Source: Eutreptiella sp. 'Long Island Sound 2002' (Eukaryota; Euglenozoa; Euglenophyceae; Eutreptiales; Eutreptiaceae). From it: a DNA stretch of 64,000 bases. Under the pieces are notes generated by a model that was given only the letters and a program-made list of their open reading frames with translations, was not told the DNA's origin and searched no databases. The position numbers and the translations under genes were made by a program. This document shows positions 52,690-63,045 of the stretch, one piece after another (within the stretch, counting starts at the first letter, position 1; the number at the start of each line of letters is the position of its first letter). The stretch covers positions 66,030,242 to 66,094,241 of the forward strand of contig OZ038381.1 of assembly GCA_964036045.1 (NCBI GenBank), given 5' to 3'.

Positions 52690-53775
52690 GGAGGAACACG
52701 GTCCCCTTTGACGGAGAGGAACTGAGGGCAATCTACGACATCCACGCCAACACACCCCCGTGCGGGCTTCTGGCAGCCCCCCGGAGACACCTCCAGGACG
52801 TCAACCAAAACAGGCTCTTCGTGTGGTCCCCCTGCCGCACGCCGCGTCCACCTACATCTCCGTGCGGCAGCTCCAGGCACTCGTCAGCCCCAAGATGCAG
52901 ACTGCGAACGACTCCGTCGACACGTGGATCTGGTGGTTCAACTTCAACCAGCCGGACCAGGGAGGCGCGTGGGTCCCGTACCTGGGCTGGGCGCACACAC
53001 TCATTGCGCCGCTGACAGAGCCCAGGCCCGCGCAAAGCACCGGGGGCCGAGTACGGGCCGCCCCCCAGCCGAGGGCTAACGCCCCCAACATCCAACCGTA
53101 CAATGGCCTGGCAGACTGGGAAAGCAAGACAGCTGCCGACAGGGGACGCAACCTCAGGAACATGGAGGAGCGATACCCAACAGGGGCGGACGCGGCACAC
53201 GCAGGAACCCCACGACGGGAAGATGACCCCAGCAACATCTCGGTGATCATGTTGGAAAGTGGCCACTACTACCACGTGCGGATCATGCCGCACCCGCAGG
53301 ACTGCCACTGGAACCTGGAGGCGGTCAACTCCATGCTCCCGGCGAGGGCAGCCCTGCCGGACGGCCCCAATGCTCTGCCCCAGAACGAGCCCCAGACCCC
53401 CTGACGGCCGTCGTGTCGGTTGAAGCCGGCAGCTGGCACCCGGGGCAGGCCCTCCACTGCCTCTGGCGGTAGGCTCAGCGCCGCTGGCCGCACACCAAGG
53501 ACTGGACGGCGACGTTGAGGTTCCACGTGGACGGCCGACAGCAACTGGAGGCCATCTCCCAACACGAGCGAACAACGGAGACCCCCAATACGGGAAACCT
53601 GTGCCCCGTTTTTGCCATCCACCAGATCCGGGCGCTGGCGCTGGGCGGACAACTGCTGCCCACCATCCGCACTGAGACGGAAGCCCAAGCAGCGCACGGA
53701 GCCCTTGTGCAAGAGAACTTCGATGCCCTCCGCAGCGCCCTCGTGCGACGTCTGGGGAAGCCCCCAGGGCCTTGA
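52690..53775 (+). pseudogene. Ulp1-like cysteine protease, copy 1
   Basis: Segments in order are FDGEELRAIYDIHANTPP; SVRQLQALVSPKMQTANDSV with DTWIWWFNF (the WLnD..I..y region); LESGHYYHVRIMP (candidate catalytic His); HWNLEAVNSM (Asp/Asn position before a turn); DWTATLRFHVDG; and GNLCPVFAIHQIRALALGGQ (the DCGVF..., candidate catalytic Cys). This is the order of C48 (Ulp1/SENP-type) peptidases, which cut SUMO or polyproteins. Frame changes occur near 52815 and 53404. In LINEs a cysteine protease is known from Dualen of Chlamydomonas. Asn and Leu in place of Asp near the catalytic positions leave activity doubtful. Confidence 0.55.
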
Positions 53776-54690
53776 CCCACCGCGAGCCGAAACCGGGAAC
53801 AGGCCCCCACAAATGCGCGAAGTGGCACCATCGGGACCGCTGCGCCCCACCAGACACAGCACACGCATGCCCTGCCCGCTGCGACCGGTTAACGGCAGTG
53901 TAAGGGCACCATGCCGGCGGCTTTCTGCACCTCCTAGGTGGCGGCGACCGGCCGGAGGACCCTCCAAGAACCGGGGGGGCGCTGCGGCCGATATGAGACG
54001 ACACACCGCCGCGCACACGTGGCACGGGCCCCAAGGCGGCGACCCGCTGATGGGGAGACTAAGCGGCACCCATGGGACCGCCTCACTTCACCAGAGGCCC
54101 CGACGATGGGCGTCCAACCAGCGACTGAGGGACCACCCATAAGCCGTGACAACCCCGGGCACGTGCTGGGCGGACAACTGCTGCCCACCATCCGCACTCA
54201 GACGGAAGCCCAAGCAGCGCACGCAGCCCTTGTGCACCAGATCTTCAGTGCCCTCCGCAGCGCCCTTGTTCCACGTCTGGGGAACCCCGGCAGGGCTCTG
54301 ACCCACCGCCAGGCAAAACCGGGAACACGCCCCCACGAACACGCGAGGCGGCACCATCGCGACCGCCGCACCCCGCCCATCACGGCACACGCATGCCCTG
54401 CCGGCTGCGACCGGTCACCGGCAGTGAAAGGGCACCACACTGGCGGCTATCCGCACCCCCTAAGCTTTGGCGACTGGCCCGAGGACCAGCCTAGAACCGA
54501 GGGGGCACTGCGGCCGATATGAGACGACACACCGCCGCGCACACGTGGCACGGGCCCCACGGCGGCCACCTGCTGATGGGGAGAGAACGCGGCACTCCCA
54601 GGACCACCTCACCCGACCAGAGGCCTCAACGATGGACGTCAAACCAGCGACTGTGGGACCAGCCTTAAGCCGCGACGACCTCGGGCAGGC
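53637..54690 (+). repeat. Two direct repeats of about 530 bp
   Basis: The block starting at the protease end (GGGCGGACAACTGCTGCCCA, 53643) recurs from about 54172 with the same continuation: the 3' protease codons, the ACGCGAGGCGGCACCATC word and the GATATGAGACGACACACCGC word. The copies differ by scattered substitutions. The same pair is present in the second LINE copy (57957 and 58482). Confidence 0.8.
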
Positions 54691-55302
54691 CAACCTTGCC
54701 CGGAGGGCCCCCCGCAAACGCGACGCACAACCGCGCAGCGCACCCCACGGACGCCTATCGATCGGGCGCACCGGCGAGAGTTGCACTGGGATACCCATCC
54801 TCTACAGCGGACGCCCATGAACACGGGCCAGCCATGGCAGCCCTACAACCCGTGCTATAGAGCCCAGACACTAACCCGATGGCCCCACCCAACCCATTCC
54901 TCCCGCGAATCCCGGACAGGTGCCACGCTCCCCACGCCCCCACAATCCATCAGCGTCAAGTAACGGGGGGGGAACCCCGACACAGACCTATCTTTCCCCC
55001 TCACCTCCCTTTCCCACAAGCCGGACGCGAGGTGGAGGAAGGGGTGCAGCCCAACACACGAGACCCACGGGCCCGCCGGCGAACACAGGAATATTTCGCC
55101 GAGCCGAGCCTGCCGCGCCATGCGGGATCCCCCAACGTCAGAGCACATAATCCTCGAGAATGTTACTTCCAAGGGCAGGAGATCAAGGGAAGAATGTGCC
55201 ACCAGACCCGACACGCATGACCTCGGAGAAAGTTGTACACCAAAGCAGCAGGTCACAGGGCGCCCAAAGCGACACCACTGGGGCGACTTCAGCGCACGTT
55301 AC
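54691..55302 (+). other. LINE-B 3' untranslated region, copy 1
   Basis: Non-coding sequence matching 59010-59615. It includes the AGAGCACATAATCCTCG word and the AATGTTACTTCCAAGGGCAG word of a unit of about 150 bp. At 55302 it joins abruptly to coding sequence of the second copy. Confidence 0.6.
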
Positions 55303-56790
55303 CATACAGAGCCTGCACGGCAGCCCCCGAGGAAACCCCTGACGCTGTCCCACCAAGCACAGCTCCAGCGCGATTACGCCGCCTTGGGGGCGAGAACTGA
55401 AAACACCGCCCCCACGGATGACTGGCATGCTACCGCAAGCGGGGCAGCAGACCAGACCCTGGGCGAACCGCCCCGGCACAGCGCCCAAGGGAGCGGAGCC
55501 CGTGTGGTGACGGGCACCAACACCCTTAGCGAGCCTGCGGAACAGCCACCGTGGGCCACTCCAGCCCGTGGGCGGGGGCATCTGGACTACGCGCGCTCAG
55601 AAGCGACGCCCGCCGCCCCAACACCCACGCGAAACAGGCGGCGGCCCAAGACCTGGACCTGTGGATCACCAAGATCACCACAGGGGAGCGGCTTGCCCTG
55701 GGAGTCAGCATCCGATGGCTGCTTACTTCGCATTCACGCCACCTCGAGGATGGAATTCCCACAAGGGCGGACGTCGCCTTCGGCCATCAGGCAGCACTGC
55801 ACGCACCCTCCACCACCATGAACCACCTCAGCCAGTGGCACTACGTGGCCACCTGGCTCATTGGGCATATGGGGACCTATAGCGCGTATGAAATGAACGG
55901 GCTACACTGGTTGTGGCACAAACGCGCGGCCCGCCGCATCCGTGCAACCATGCAAAGGCACAACATCTGGGCCATTCCTGCCTCCCCGGGCTCCCAGGGA
56001 CACGCCTCAGGACACTGGCGACCGCGGTGCCAAGAGGTCCTGGAGCCTTCAAGGCAAACGGCAGGCCATGACTCCCCGAGACGCCACCAGGGGCCACCAC
56101 CCGGTGTGTGTTCCCCCTCCGCCACACACGGATGCCCCCTCCGACCATTCACGCTGCGGTGGGACCGAGGCAGCCCTCATGCCGCGCGGATGAAAGGCGG
56201 GACGCCAGACCAGCACCAGGAAGCGAGAAACCCTGACCGATCCCGGCGCCGCAGCCACACGCCACCCCCCGCAGCACGGTGAGTCGTCTTCCACGAGGGT
56301 GCAGACAGAGACCGTGGGGGCCCCAGCGAGCCCCCGGCCCGACTGGCATTGTCTGCCGCCAATCCCGGGCGCCGGTCCCAGAAGCCTTGCACCGAGCGGG
56401 CCCACATCCCCACCATTCCCACGCCAGCCGAGCGAGCGCCACAGGCAGCGCTCCACATGGGCCCCCACCAGGCAACAGACGGTGCATCCAGGTCGTCCAA
56501 TGCCTCACTCCCGGATTCACCGGCCAGTCCGCTGCCGGGGGGAAGGAACGCCGCAGAAGCGCGGCCAAGGGGACCCGCAGCAGACCAGCAACCTGAACAG
56601 GGGGTGGGGACACGAATTCCTCAAAGCCCCCCACTGCACGCCGGGCGTGACAGCACCAGCCCCGGACATGGGCATGGGCCACCCGACCAACCGGGCCAAT
56701 GCGCCACGGAGCTCCCCACCCTGGCTGTGACGCAGCCAAACCAACCGGACGCGGAGGACGCACCACAACAGCGGGGGCACCACGCAGGCA
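55303..56790 (+). CDS. LINE-B second copy, extra domain
   Basis: The copy starts within the linker (the ALGARTENTA segment) and contains a folded region absent from copy 1: AQDLDLWITKITTGERLALG, then HLEDGIPTRADVAFGHQAAL, WHYVATWLIGHMGTYSAYEM and LHWLWHKRAARRIRATMQRH. This region ends near 56000, and Pro/Arg-rich linker continues to 56790. I do not recognise the domain. The corresponding DNA is missing between 52460 and 52470 of copy 1. Confidence 0.45.
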
Positions 56791-56999
56791 ACCCGAGAGC
56801 GGACAAAGAAATGACAGAGGCCTCCGGCCCTCAGAAGTCCGGTGGCCCCCCGCCCACCACTGCGTCCCATCCGATGTCCCCGCAACAGGAGCCCTCCACG
56901 GAGACCGTACCTGAGATACACCCCAACACCGCCCCAGGGCACACCTTCCCGACTGGCACCACACCGGACCAGGACCGGGAGACCATGCCCCCCCCACCC

Positions 57000-58100
57000 C
57001 CGAGACCAGCACAACGGAGGCACACGGACCCCTTTGACGGAGAGGAACTGAGGGCAATCTACGACATCCACGCCAACACACCCCCGTGCGGGCTGGTGGC
57101 AGCCGCCCGGAGACACCTCCAGGACGTCAACCCAAACAGGCTCTTCGCGTGGTCCCCCTGCCGCACGCTGCGTCCACCTACATCTCCGTGCGGCAGCTCC
57201 AGGCACTCGTCACCCCCAAGATGCAGACTGCGAACGACCTCGTCGACGCGTGGATCTGGTGGTTCAACTTCAACCAGCCGGACCAGGGAGGCGCCTGGGT
57301 CCCGCACCTGGGCTGCGCGCACACACTCATTGCGCCGCTGACGGAGCCCAGGCCCGCACCAAGCACCGGGGGCCGGGAACGGGCCGCCCCACAGCCGAGG
57401 GCTAACACCGTACAATGGCCTGGCGGACTGGGAAAGCAAGACAGCCGCCGACAGGGGACGCAACCTCAGGAACATGGAGGAGCGATACCCACCAGGGGTG
57501 GAGGCGGCACGCGCAGGAACCCCACGACGGGAAGATGACCCCAGCAACATCTCCATGATCGTGTTGGAAAGTGGCCACTACTACCAGGTGCGGATCAGGC
57601 CGCACCCGCAGGAGTGCCACTGGAACCTGGGTGCCGTCGACGCCATGCTCCCGGCGAGCGCAGCCCTGCCGGACGGCCCCAGCCCCCTGCCCCAAAACCA
57701 GCCCCAGACCCCCTGACGGCCGTCGTGTCGGGTGCAGCCGGCAGCTGGCACCCGGGGCAGGCCCTCCACTGCCTCTGGCTGTGGGCTCAGTGCCACTGGC
57801 CGCACACCAAGGACTGGACGGCGACGTTGAGGTTCCACGTGGACGGCTGACAGCAACTAGAGGCCATCTCCCAACACGAGCGAACGACGGAGACCCCCGC
57901 TACGGGAAACCTGTGCCCCGTTTTTGCGATCCACCAGATCCGGGCGCTGGCGCTGGGCGGACAACTGCTGCCCACCATCCGCACTGAGACGGAAGCCCAA
58001 GCAGCGCACGGAGCTCTTGTGGACAAGATCTTCAGTGCCCTCCGCAGCGCCCTCGTGCGACGTCTGGGGAAGCCCCCAGGCCCTGACCCACCGCGAGCCA
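57000..58100 (+). pseudogene. Ulp1-like cysteine protease, copy 2
   Basis: Offset 4326 from copy 1, with the same motifs: DLVDAWIWWFNFNQPDQGG, LESGHYYQVRIRP, HWNLGAVDAM (Asp where copy 1 has Asn), HPGQALHCLWLWAQCHWPHT and NLCPVFAIHQIRALALG. Frame changes are near 57140, 57405 and 57716, and a TGA lies at 57848. The Asp after the His makes this copy look closer to an active C48 triad. Confidence 0.55.
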
Positions 58101-58940
58101 AAACCGGGAACAGGCGCCAACAAACACGCGAGGCGGCACCATCTGGAACGCTGCGCCCCACAAGACACGGCACACGCATGCCCTGCCTGCTGCGACCGGT
58201 TAGCAGCTGTGTAAGGGCACCACATCGGCAGCTATCTGCACCCCCTAAGTGGCGGCGACCGGCCGGAGGACCCTCCAAGAACCGGGGGGGCACTGTGGCC
58301 GACATGAGACGACACACCGCCGCGCACACGTGGCACGGGCCCCACGGCGGTGACCCGCTGATGGGGAGACAACGCGGCACCCTTGGGACCGCCTCATCCC
58401 ACCAGAGGCCCTGACGATGGGCGTCCAACCAGCGACTGAGGGACCAGCCATAAGCCGTGACAACCCCGAGCACGCGCTGGGCCGACAGCTGCTGCCCACC
58501 ATCCGCACTCAGACGAAAGCCCAAGCAGCGCACGCAGCCCTTGTGCACCAGATTATCAGTGCCCTCCGCAGCGCCCTTGTGCGACGTCTGGGGAACCAGG
58601 GCTCTGACCAACCGCGAGGCAAAAGCGGGAACACGCCCCCACGAACGCGCGAGGCGGCACCATCGGGACCGTCGCACCCCACCCAACACGGCACACGCAT
58701 GCCCTGTCCTCTGCGACCGGTCAGTGGCAGTGGAAGGGCACCACACCGGCGGCTATCCGCACCCCCTAAGTTGTGGCGACTGGCCAGAGGACCCTCCAAG
58801 AACCGAGGGGCAACTGCGGCCGATATGAGACGGGACACCGCCGCGCACACGTGGCACGGGCCCCACGGCGGCCACCAGCTGATGGGGAGACAACGCGGCA
58901 CCCTTGGCACCACCTCATTCCACCAGAGACCCTGACGATG
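57957..58940 (+). repeat. Two direct repeats of about 525 bp, second copy
   Basis: Same pair as 53637-54690, at an offset of about 4320. Confidence 0.8.
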
Positions 58941-60135
58941 GGCGTCAAACCAGCAACTGAGGGACCAGCCATAAGCTGCGACGACCTCGGGCAGGCCAAC
59001 CTTGCCCGAAAGGGCCCCCCGCAAAACCCGACGACGCACGAACCGCGCAAGGCACCCCGCCGACGCCTGTCGATCGGGCGCACCAGCGAGAGCTGCACGG
59101 GGATACCCATCTTCTACAGCGGACGCCGGCAAAAACGGGCCAGCCTTTGCAGCCCTACAACCGGTGCTATAGAGCACGGACACTAACCCGATGGCCCCAC
59201 CGAACCCATTCCTCCCGCGAATCCTGGACAGGTGCCACGCTCCCCACGCCCCCGCAATCCATCAGCGTCAAGGAACGGGGAGGGGACCCCGACACAGACC
59301 TGTCTTATCGCCTGACCTCCCTTTCCCACAAGCCGGACGCGAGGTGGAGCAAGAGGTGCAGCCCAACACACGAGACCCACGGCCCCTCGGGCGAACACGG
59401 GAATATTTCGCCGAGCCCAGCCCGCCGCGCCATGCAGGATCCCCCAACGTCAGAGCACATAATCCTCGGGAATGTTACTTCCAAGGGCAGGAGATCAAGG
59501 GAAGAATGTGCCACCAGACCCGACACGCATGACCTCCGAGGAAGTTATACACCAAGGCACCAGGTCACAGGGCGCCCACAGCGGCACCACTGGGGCAACT
59601 TCAGCGCACGTAACCTGCGAGAATGTTGCAATGGGCACGTTCTCCGCAGCACCGAATACTATCAGCGTCAAGGAGCGAGAGGGGTGCCCCGACACTGACC
59701 TATTCTTCCTGGTGACCCTTTCCCCTTCCCTCCCTTTCCCACAACCCAGACAAGAGGTCGGCCAGGGGTGCAACACAGGGGACCCCCGAGCCCGCCAGCT
59801 CCCGCTGGTTAACACGGGAGTGTTACGCTGAGCCCAGCCCGCCGCGCCATACGGAGCTCCCCGACACCGGAGCACATTAGCCTACAGAATGTTAACTCCC
59901 AGGGCGGGGGCCCAGGGACATATGTACTGCCGGCACGCATGACCTCCGAGAAAATCGTACACCAGGTCACCAGATCACGGGGCGCCCATGGCAGCGCACA
60001 TGGGGTCACGACGTCAGGGCACACAATCTGCGGGCATGTTATATGCAAGGGCAGGGGGTTGAGGGACGAATGTGACACCGGCACCAATGCACGTGACCTC
60101 CGAGGAAGTTAAACACCAGGGCACCGGATCAAAGA
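58941..60135 (+). repeat. LINE-B 3' UTR with degenerate 150-bp units
   Basis: Units begin CAGCCCGCCGCGCCAT and contain the GACCTCCGAGGAAGTTA word. Copies start near 59425, 59836 and 59990 (the last without the first bases), and one at 55105 in the first LINE copy. No coding sequence. Confidence 0.65.
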
Positions 60136-61440
60136 ACACTTGTGGCGGCGACGACGGCGGGGCGGCCAGAGAACCTCCGGGCCACACTCAAGGCCGGCGT
60201 GCCACCAAGCCAAACCACCCTGACCTCCGGCAACCGCCCTGAGACACCGACGCACACACCACCGGAGCCGCGAAGCAGGGCACGGCACGGAACACAGCGA
60301 GCCCGGCACCCCGCGAGCCGAGCCAAGGCAACTGGCCAGCGGGCGGGAGCACGAACACCGCACGACCACGCAGGCACAGCACCCCGCGGCTCCCATGGGG
60401 AACACGGGGATGCACTGAAGAGGATAGTAAACCGAAGGGGGTTTGCCACTGACGGGGGTGTACATACGATCGGCACAGGCGAGACTGAGAGGAAAGCCGG
60501 AGGGCACCGCAATGTACAAGATGACCGGTTGTGCATGTAACGCTGGCTCCAGGGCGGGACAGGGTATGTCGTACAAATTTTCAAAACTTTTCTCAGAAGG
60601 GGTCACGGAGGGGTCAAGATCAGCAGCCAGGCAGTACGTAACAACCTATGCGGCCGGCGTGTCAAACTCCTGCAAGCGCAACGCAACCAGAACAACCGCA
60701 ACCGACCATAAACGGCCACCACGGCCCAACACATCGAGCAGCAGGACAAGCCGACCATTAGGTGGCGAAGGCGACGGCCAACCAACAAAACTAGCCAAGC
60801 GTAGTGCTGCCAGCAACGCAACAACCTCACACGCTGACACGGCAAAAGCGGATGAGCCACGACAAAACACACCAGACGCGAAACCAACAGCGTAGGGGAC
60901 GGCCTACAGCGACCAAACGCGGCCGGCCAGGCCCGTACGGGCCGGCGCACAACCCCAGTCAAGCCGTCCACTGGCAGCTAGGACGAAGGCGAACAAACAC
61001 AGCGCGCCTAGCATGTCCCGGTCGCAACAAACAGACCGCCACATCGGACAGGCTGGCCGCGACAAACCTCAGAACTAACCGAGAGGACATCAAGGACAAC
61101 ATCCGGCTGCGCCGGTGCGGGCTGCAGCGCGATAAACCCCGCGACAAACAAGCCGACCGTAAGGCGGCTAACACAACCATGTACCAACCAAACTGCTGCA
61201 GAGAAAACAACCCGACACCAAACAGACCACAGACAAGCCGGCCAATACCAGAACAGCTGGGCATGCAAGGGTACAAACGGGAACGGGGTCCAAAAGGTTG
61301 GCGACACCATGGTGCGCCACGCCCGCTGACGACCACACCCAGGGACAAAACACAACGCCGCAACTCTACCATTATACAACCGACCAACCAACCGCAATGA
61401 AATACTTCGAAACCCCAGCCCACCGGGAGAGCGCAAGCTC
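60136..61440. other. A/C-rich LINE 3' region, no gene
   Basis: Open frames are short or compositional. Words such as CAAGCCGACC and ACCGACCATAA recur without a fixed period. Confidence 0.45.
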
Positions 61441-61863
61441 GACCGAGTAAGGAGGCGTGAATACGCGTCACGGCATGCGAGTCCTGTAGCACGTGCTTCT
61501 TCAAGTCGTCTCACGCCTACCGAAAACCAACCCAGGTTGGGGTGCCTGCAGGACAGGGCCTTTGGCCTGGCTCCGGGCCCCTGGGCCCCAGAGTCTGGAG
61601 GTTGATGATGATGTGCGATGGGACCCTCCCCCACGTGTCCTCCGCCCGAAGGAGAGGAATGTGAGACTTCGCTCCAACATGGGTTACCTCTCTGGGCAGA
61701 ACCCGCAGTAGGTTACTGCTCCCGGCGACCGCGCCTTTCCCTCATGTGGGGGAGCCGCTTTGTGGGGGCACGTGAAGGAGGGCTGTGGGTGGGTGAGCAA
61801 TAGCCCCTTGGTAAGACCCCCCTGGGGGGCAACCCCAGTCCTGAGATGACCTACCCACCTACC
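61441..61863 (+). mobile_element. LINE 3' tail with ACCT repeats, copy T4
   Basis: Contains GGGGAGCCGCTTTGTGGGGG (near 61749) and CCCCTTGGTAAGACC (near 61803), both shared with other tails, and ends ACCTACCCACCTACCT at 61848-61863. It closes the plus-strand LINE-B series. Confidence 0.75.
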
Positions 61864-62279
61864 TGGACGAAGTGGAAGACTTGCGGAACGACATCCAGGA
61901 GTACAAAGGTCGCAATCTGCCACTTGAACAGCGCTACAAGCGCGTTGATCGCCAGCTGCGCTACGCGAAGTTGGCGCCAAAAGGCCGATGCAGCGCGGTT
62001 CAGCAAGCGCGCCAGAGGTCCGCTGCCATTGACAGGCAGCGATCACTAGTGCCTGCGGCGACCGCGTGTGCATTGCTGAAGGTGAGGGACGCCATGGTTG
62101 CTGTGACAGCAGCAGCCAGCTGCACCGCTGTGGAGGCTGCCAACGCTGCTGTTGAGCAGCAGTCAAGCGCTAGCGCTGGTCAGAAGGCTTTAGAAGGATG
62201 CCCCTTCTCAGAAAATGGGCCAGCGAGCGCCCAGAATTCGACTTTTGTTGCTGGAGCTCCTAGTCTTCATGAAGAATAG
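61864..62279 (+). CDS. Unrecognised coding-like exon after LINE tail
   Basis: In the frame with Met at 61872 the sequence reads MEDLRNDIQEYKGRNLPLEQ, then an Arg/Lys helical stretch and an Ala-rich helical region, ending at TAG 62277-62279. The helical, charged character suggests a coiled coil. The reading starts directly at the end of the LINE tail and continues upstream of the Met as LDEV, so the LINE may have inserted in an exon. No homologue is recognised. Confidence 0.35.
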
Positions 62280-62463
62280 ACACTGTGAACTTCCAGTGTG
62301 AGGCGTCTGCGATCAGCGACGCCCAAGTCAATGAGGCGAGGTCGGCAGCAAGCTCACACATACAGAGGCTGAAGCGCTGTTTGAACTGCAGTAGGCCCGT
62401 GCTGGGTTCGTTTTAAACTTTGTCTTTTTAGAATTTTGCGCTGATTATATTATTAAATCTGAA

Positions 62464-62534
62464 ATACATTCATCCATCCATCCATTCCTCATTCATCCAT
62501 CGATTCATCCATCAGTTCATCCATTCATCTCCAT
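62464..62534. repeat. CATC/CATT microsatellite
   Basis: Imperfect tetranucleotide run of CATC, ATTC and GATT words. Confidence 0.9.
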
Positions 62535-62756
62535 TGCACTAGTGGTGTGTGCGCTGTTTTGGCGCGTGCCCTTTGTATGTTAGCGCTATGCACCTGATGA
62601 ATGCCCTCCCGTTGTGGGCAATAAGCATTTATTTGGCTGAAGTAGTGCTCCGTGCATTATCTGTTTTTATGTCATTTTTCCTTGCCAATTTGGCGCGTTG
62701 CCAAGCCCTGGGCAGCGGCGTTGATGGCTTCTGACGCCACAACTTTCATTCCGCAG

Positions 62757-63045
62757 CATGATTGTTTCTTCAGATGTCCTGGTCAGAGAGGTGGCAAAAC
62801 GTTTGATTTGTATCCCCCGCATGTGAGTGGTATGTACGGGTACAGGGTATGACTTCACAGCGTGCATACTGATGCTTCCCTCCCTATCCCCAACAGTGGT
62901 GCATGTGTAAGCACAAACATTGCATTAGTGGTGAGTAGTCGCTGACTGGAGTGCGCAGTAAGTTGATTCTTCTCAGCTAATGGCAACTGGTGTGTCTGTC
63001 TGTCGTTCAGCGGTGTTGGGTGCTGCAAGTGACCGTGGGACAATG
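62757..63045 (+). other. Candidate three-exon coding segment with Cys/His cluster
   Basis: An acceptor TTCCGCAG (62750-62757), a segment reading CPGQRGGKTFDLYPPHVSGM, a donor GTATGA near 62846, an acceptor CCCAACAG at 62898, a second segment WCMCKHKHCIS, a donor GTGAGT near 62932, an acceptor CGTTCAG near 63009 and a third segment LGAASDRGTMCA keep phase across both joins. The Cys/His-rich middle exon hints at zinc binding. No family is recognised. Confidence 0.3.

Noticed and set aside
52528-54034. Minus-strand frames opposite the Ulp1-like region
   Set aside because: The plus strand has ordered C48-like motifs, present twice. The antisense frames are not conserved in a meaningful way.
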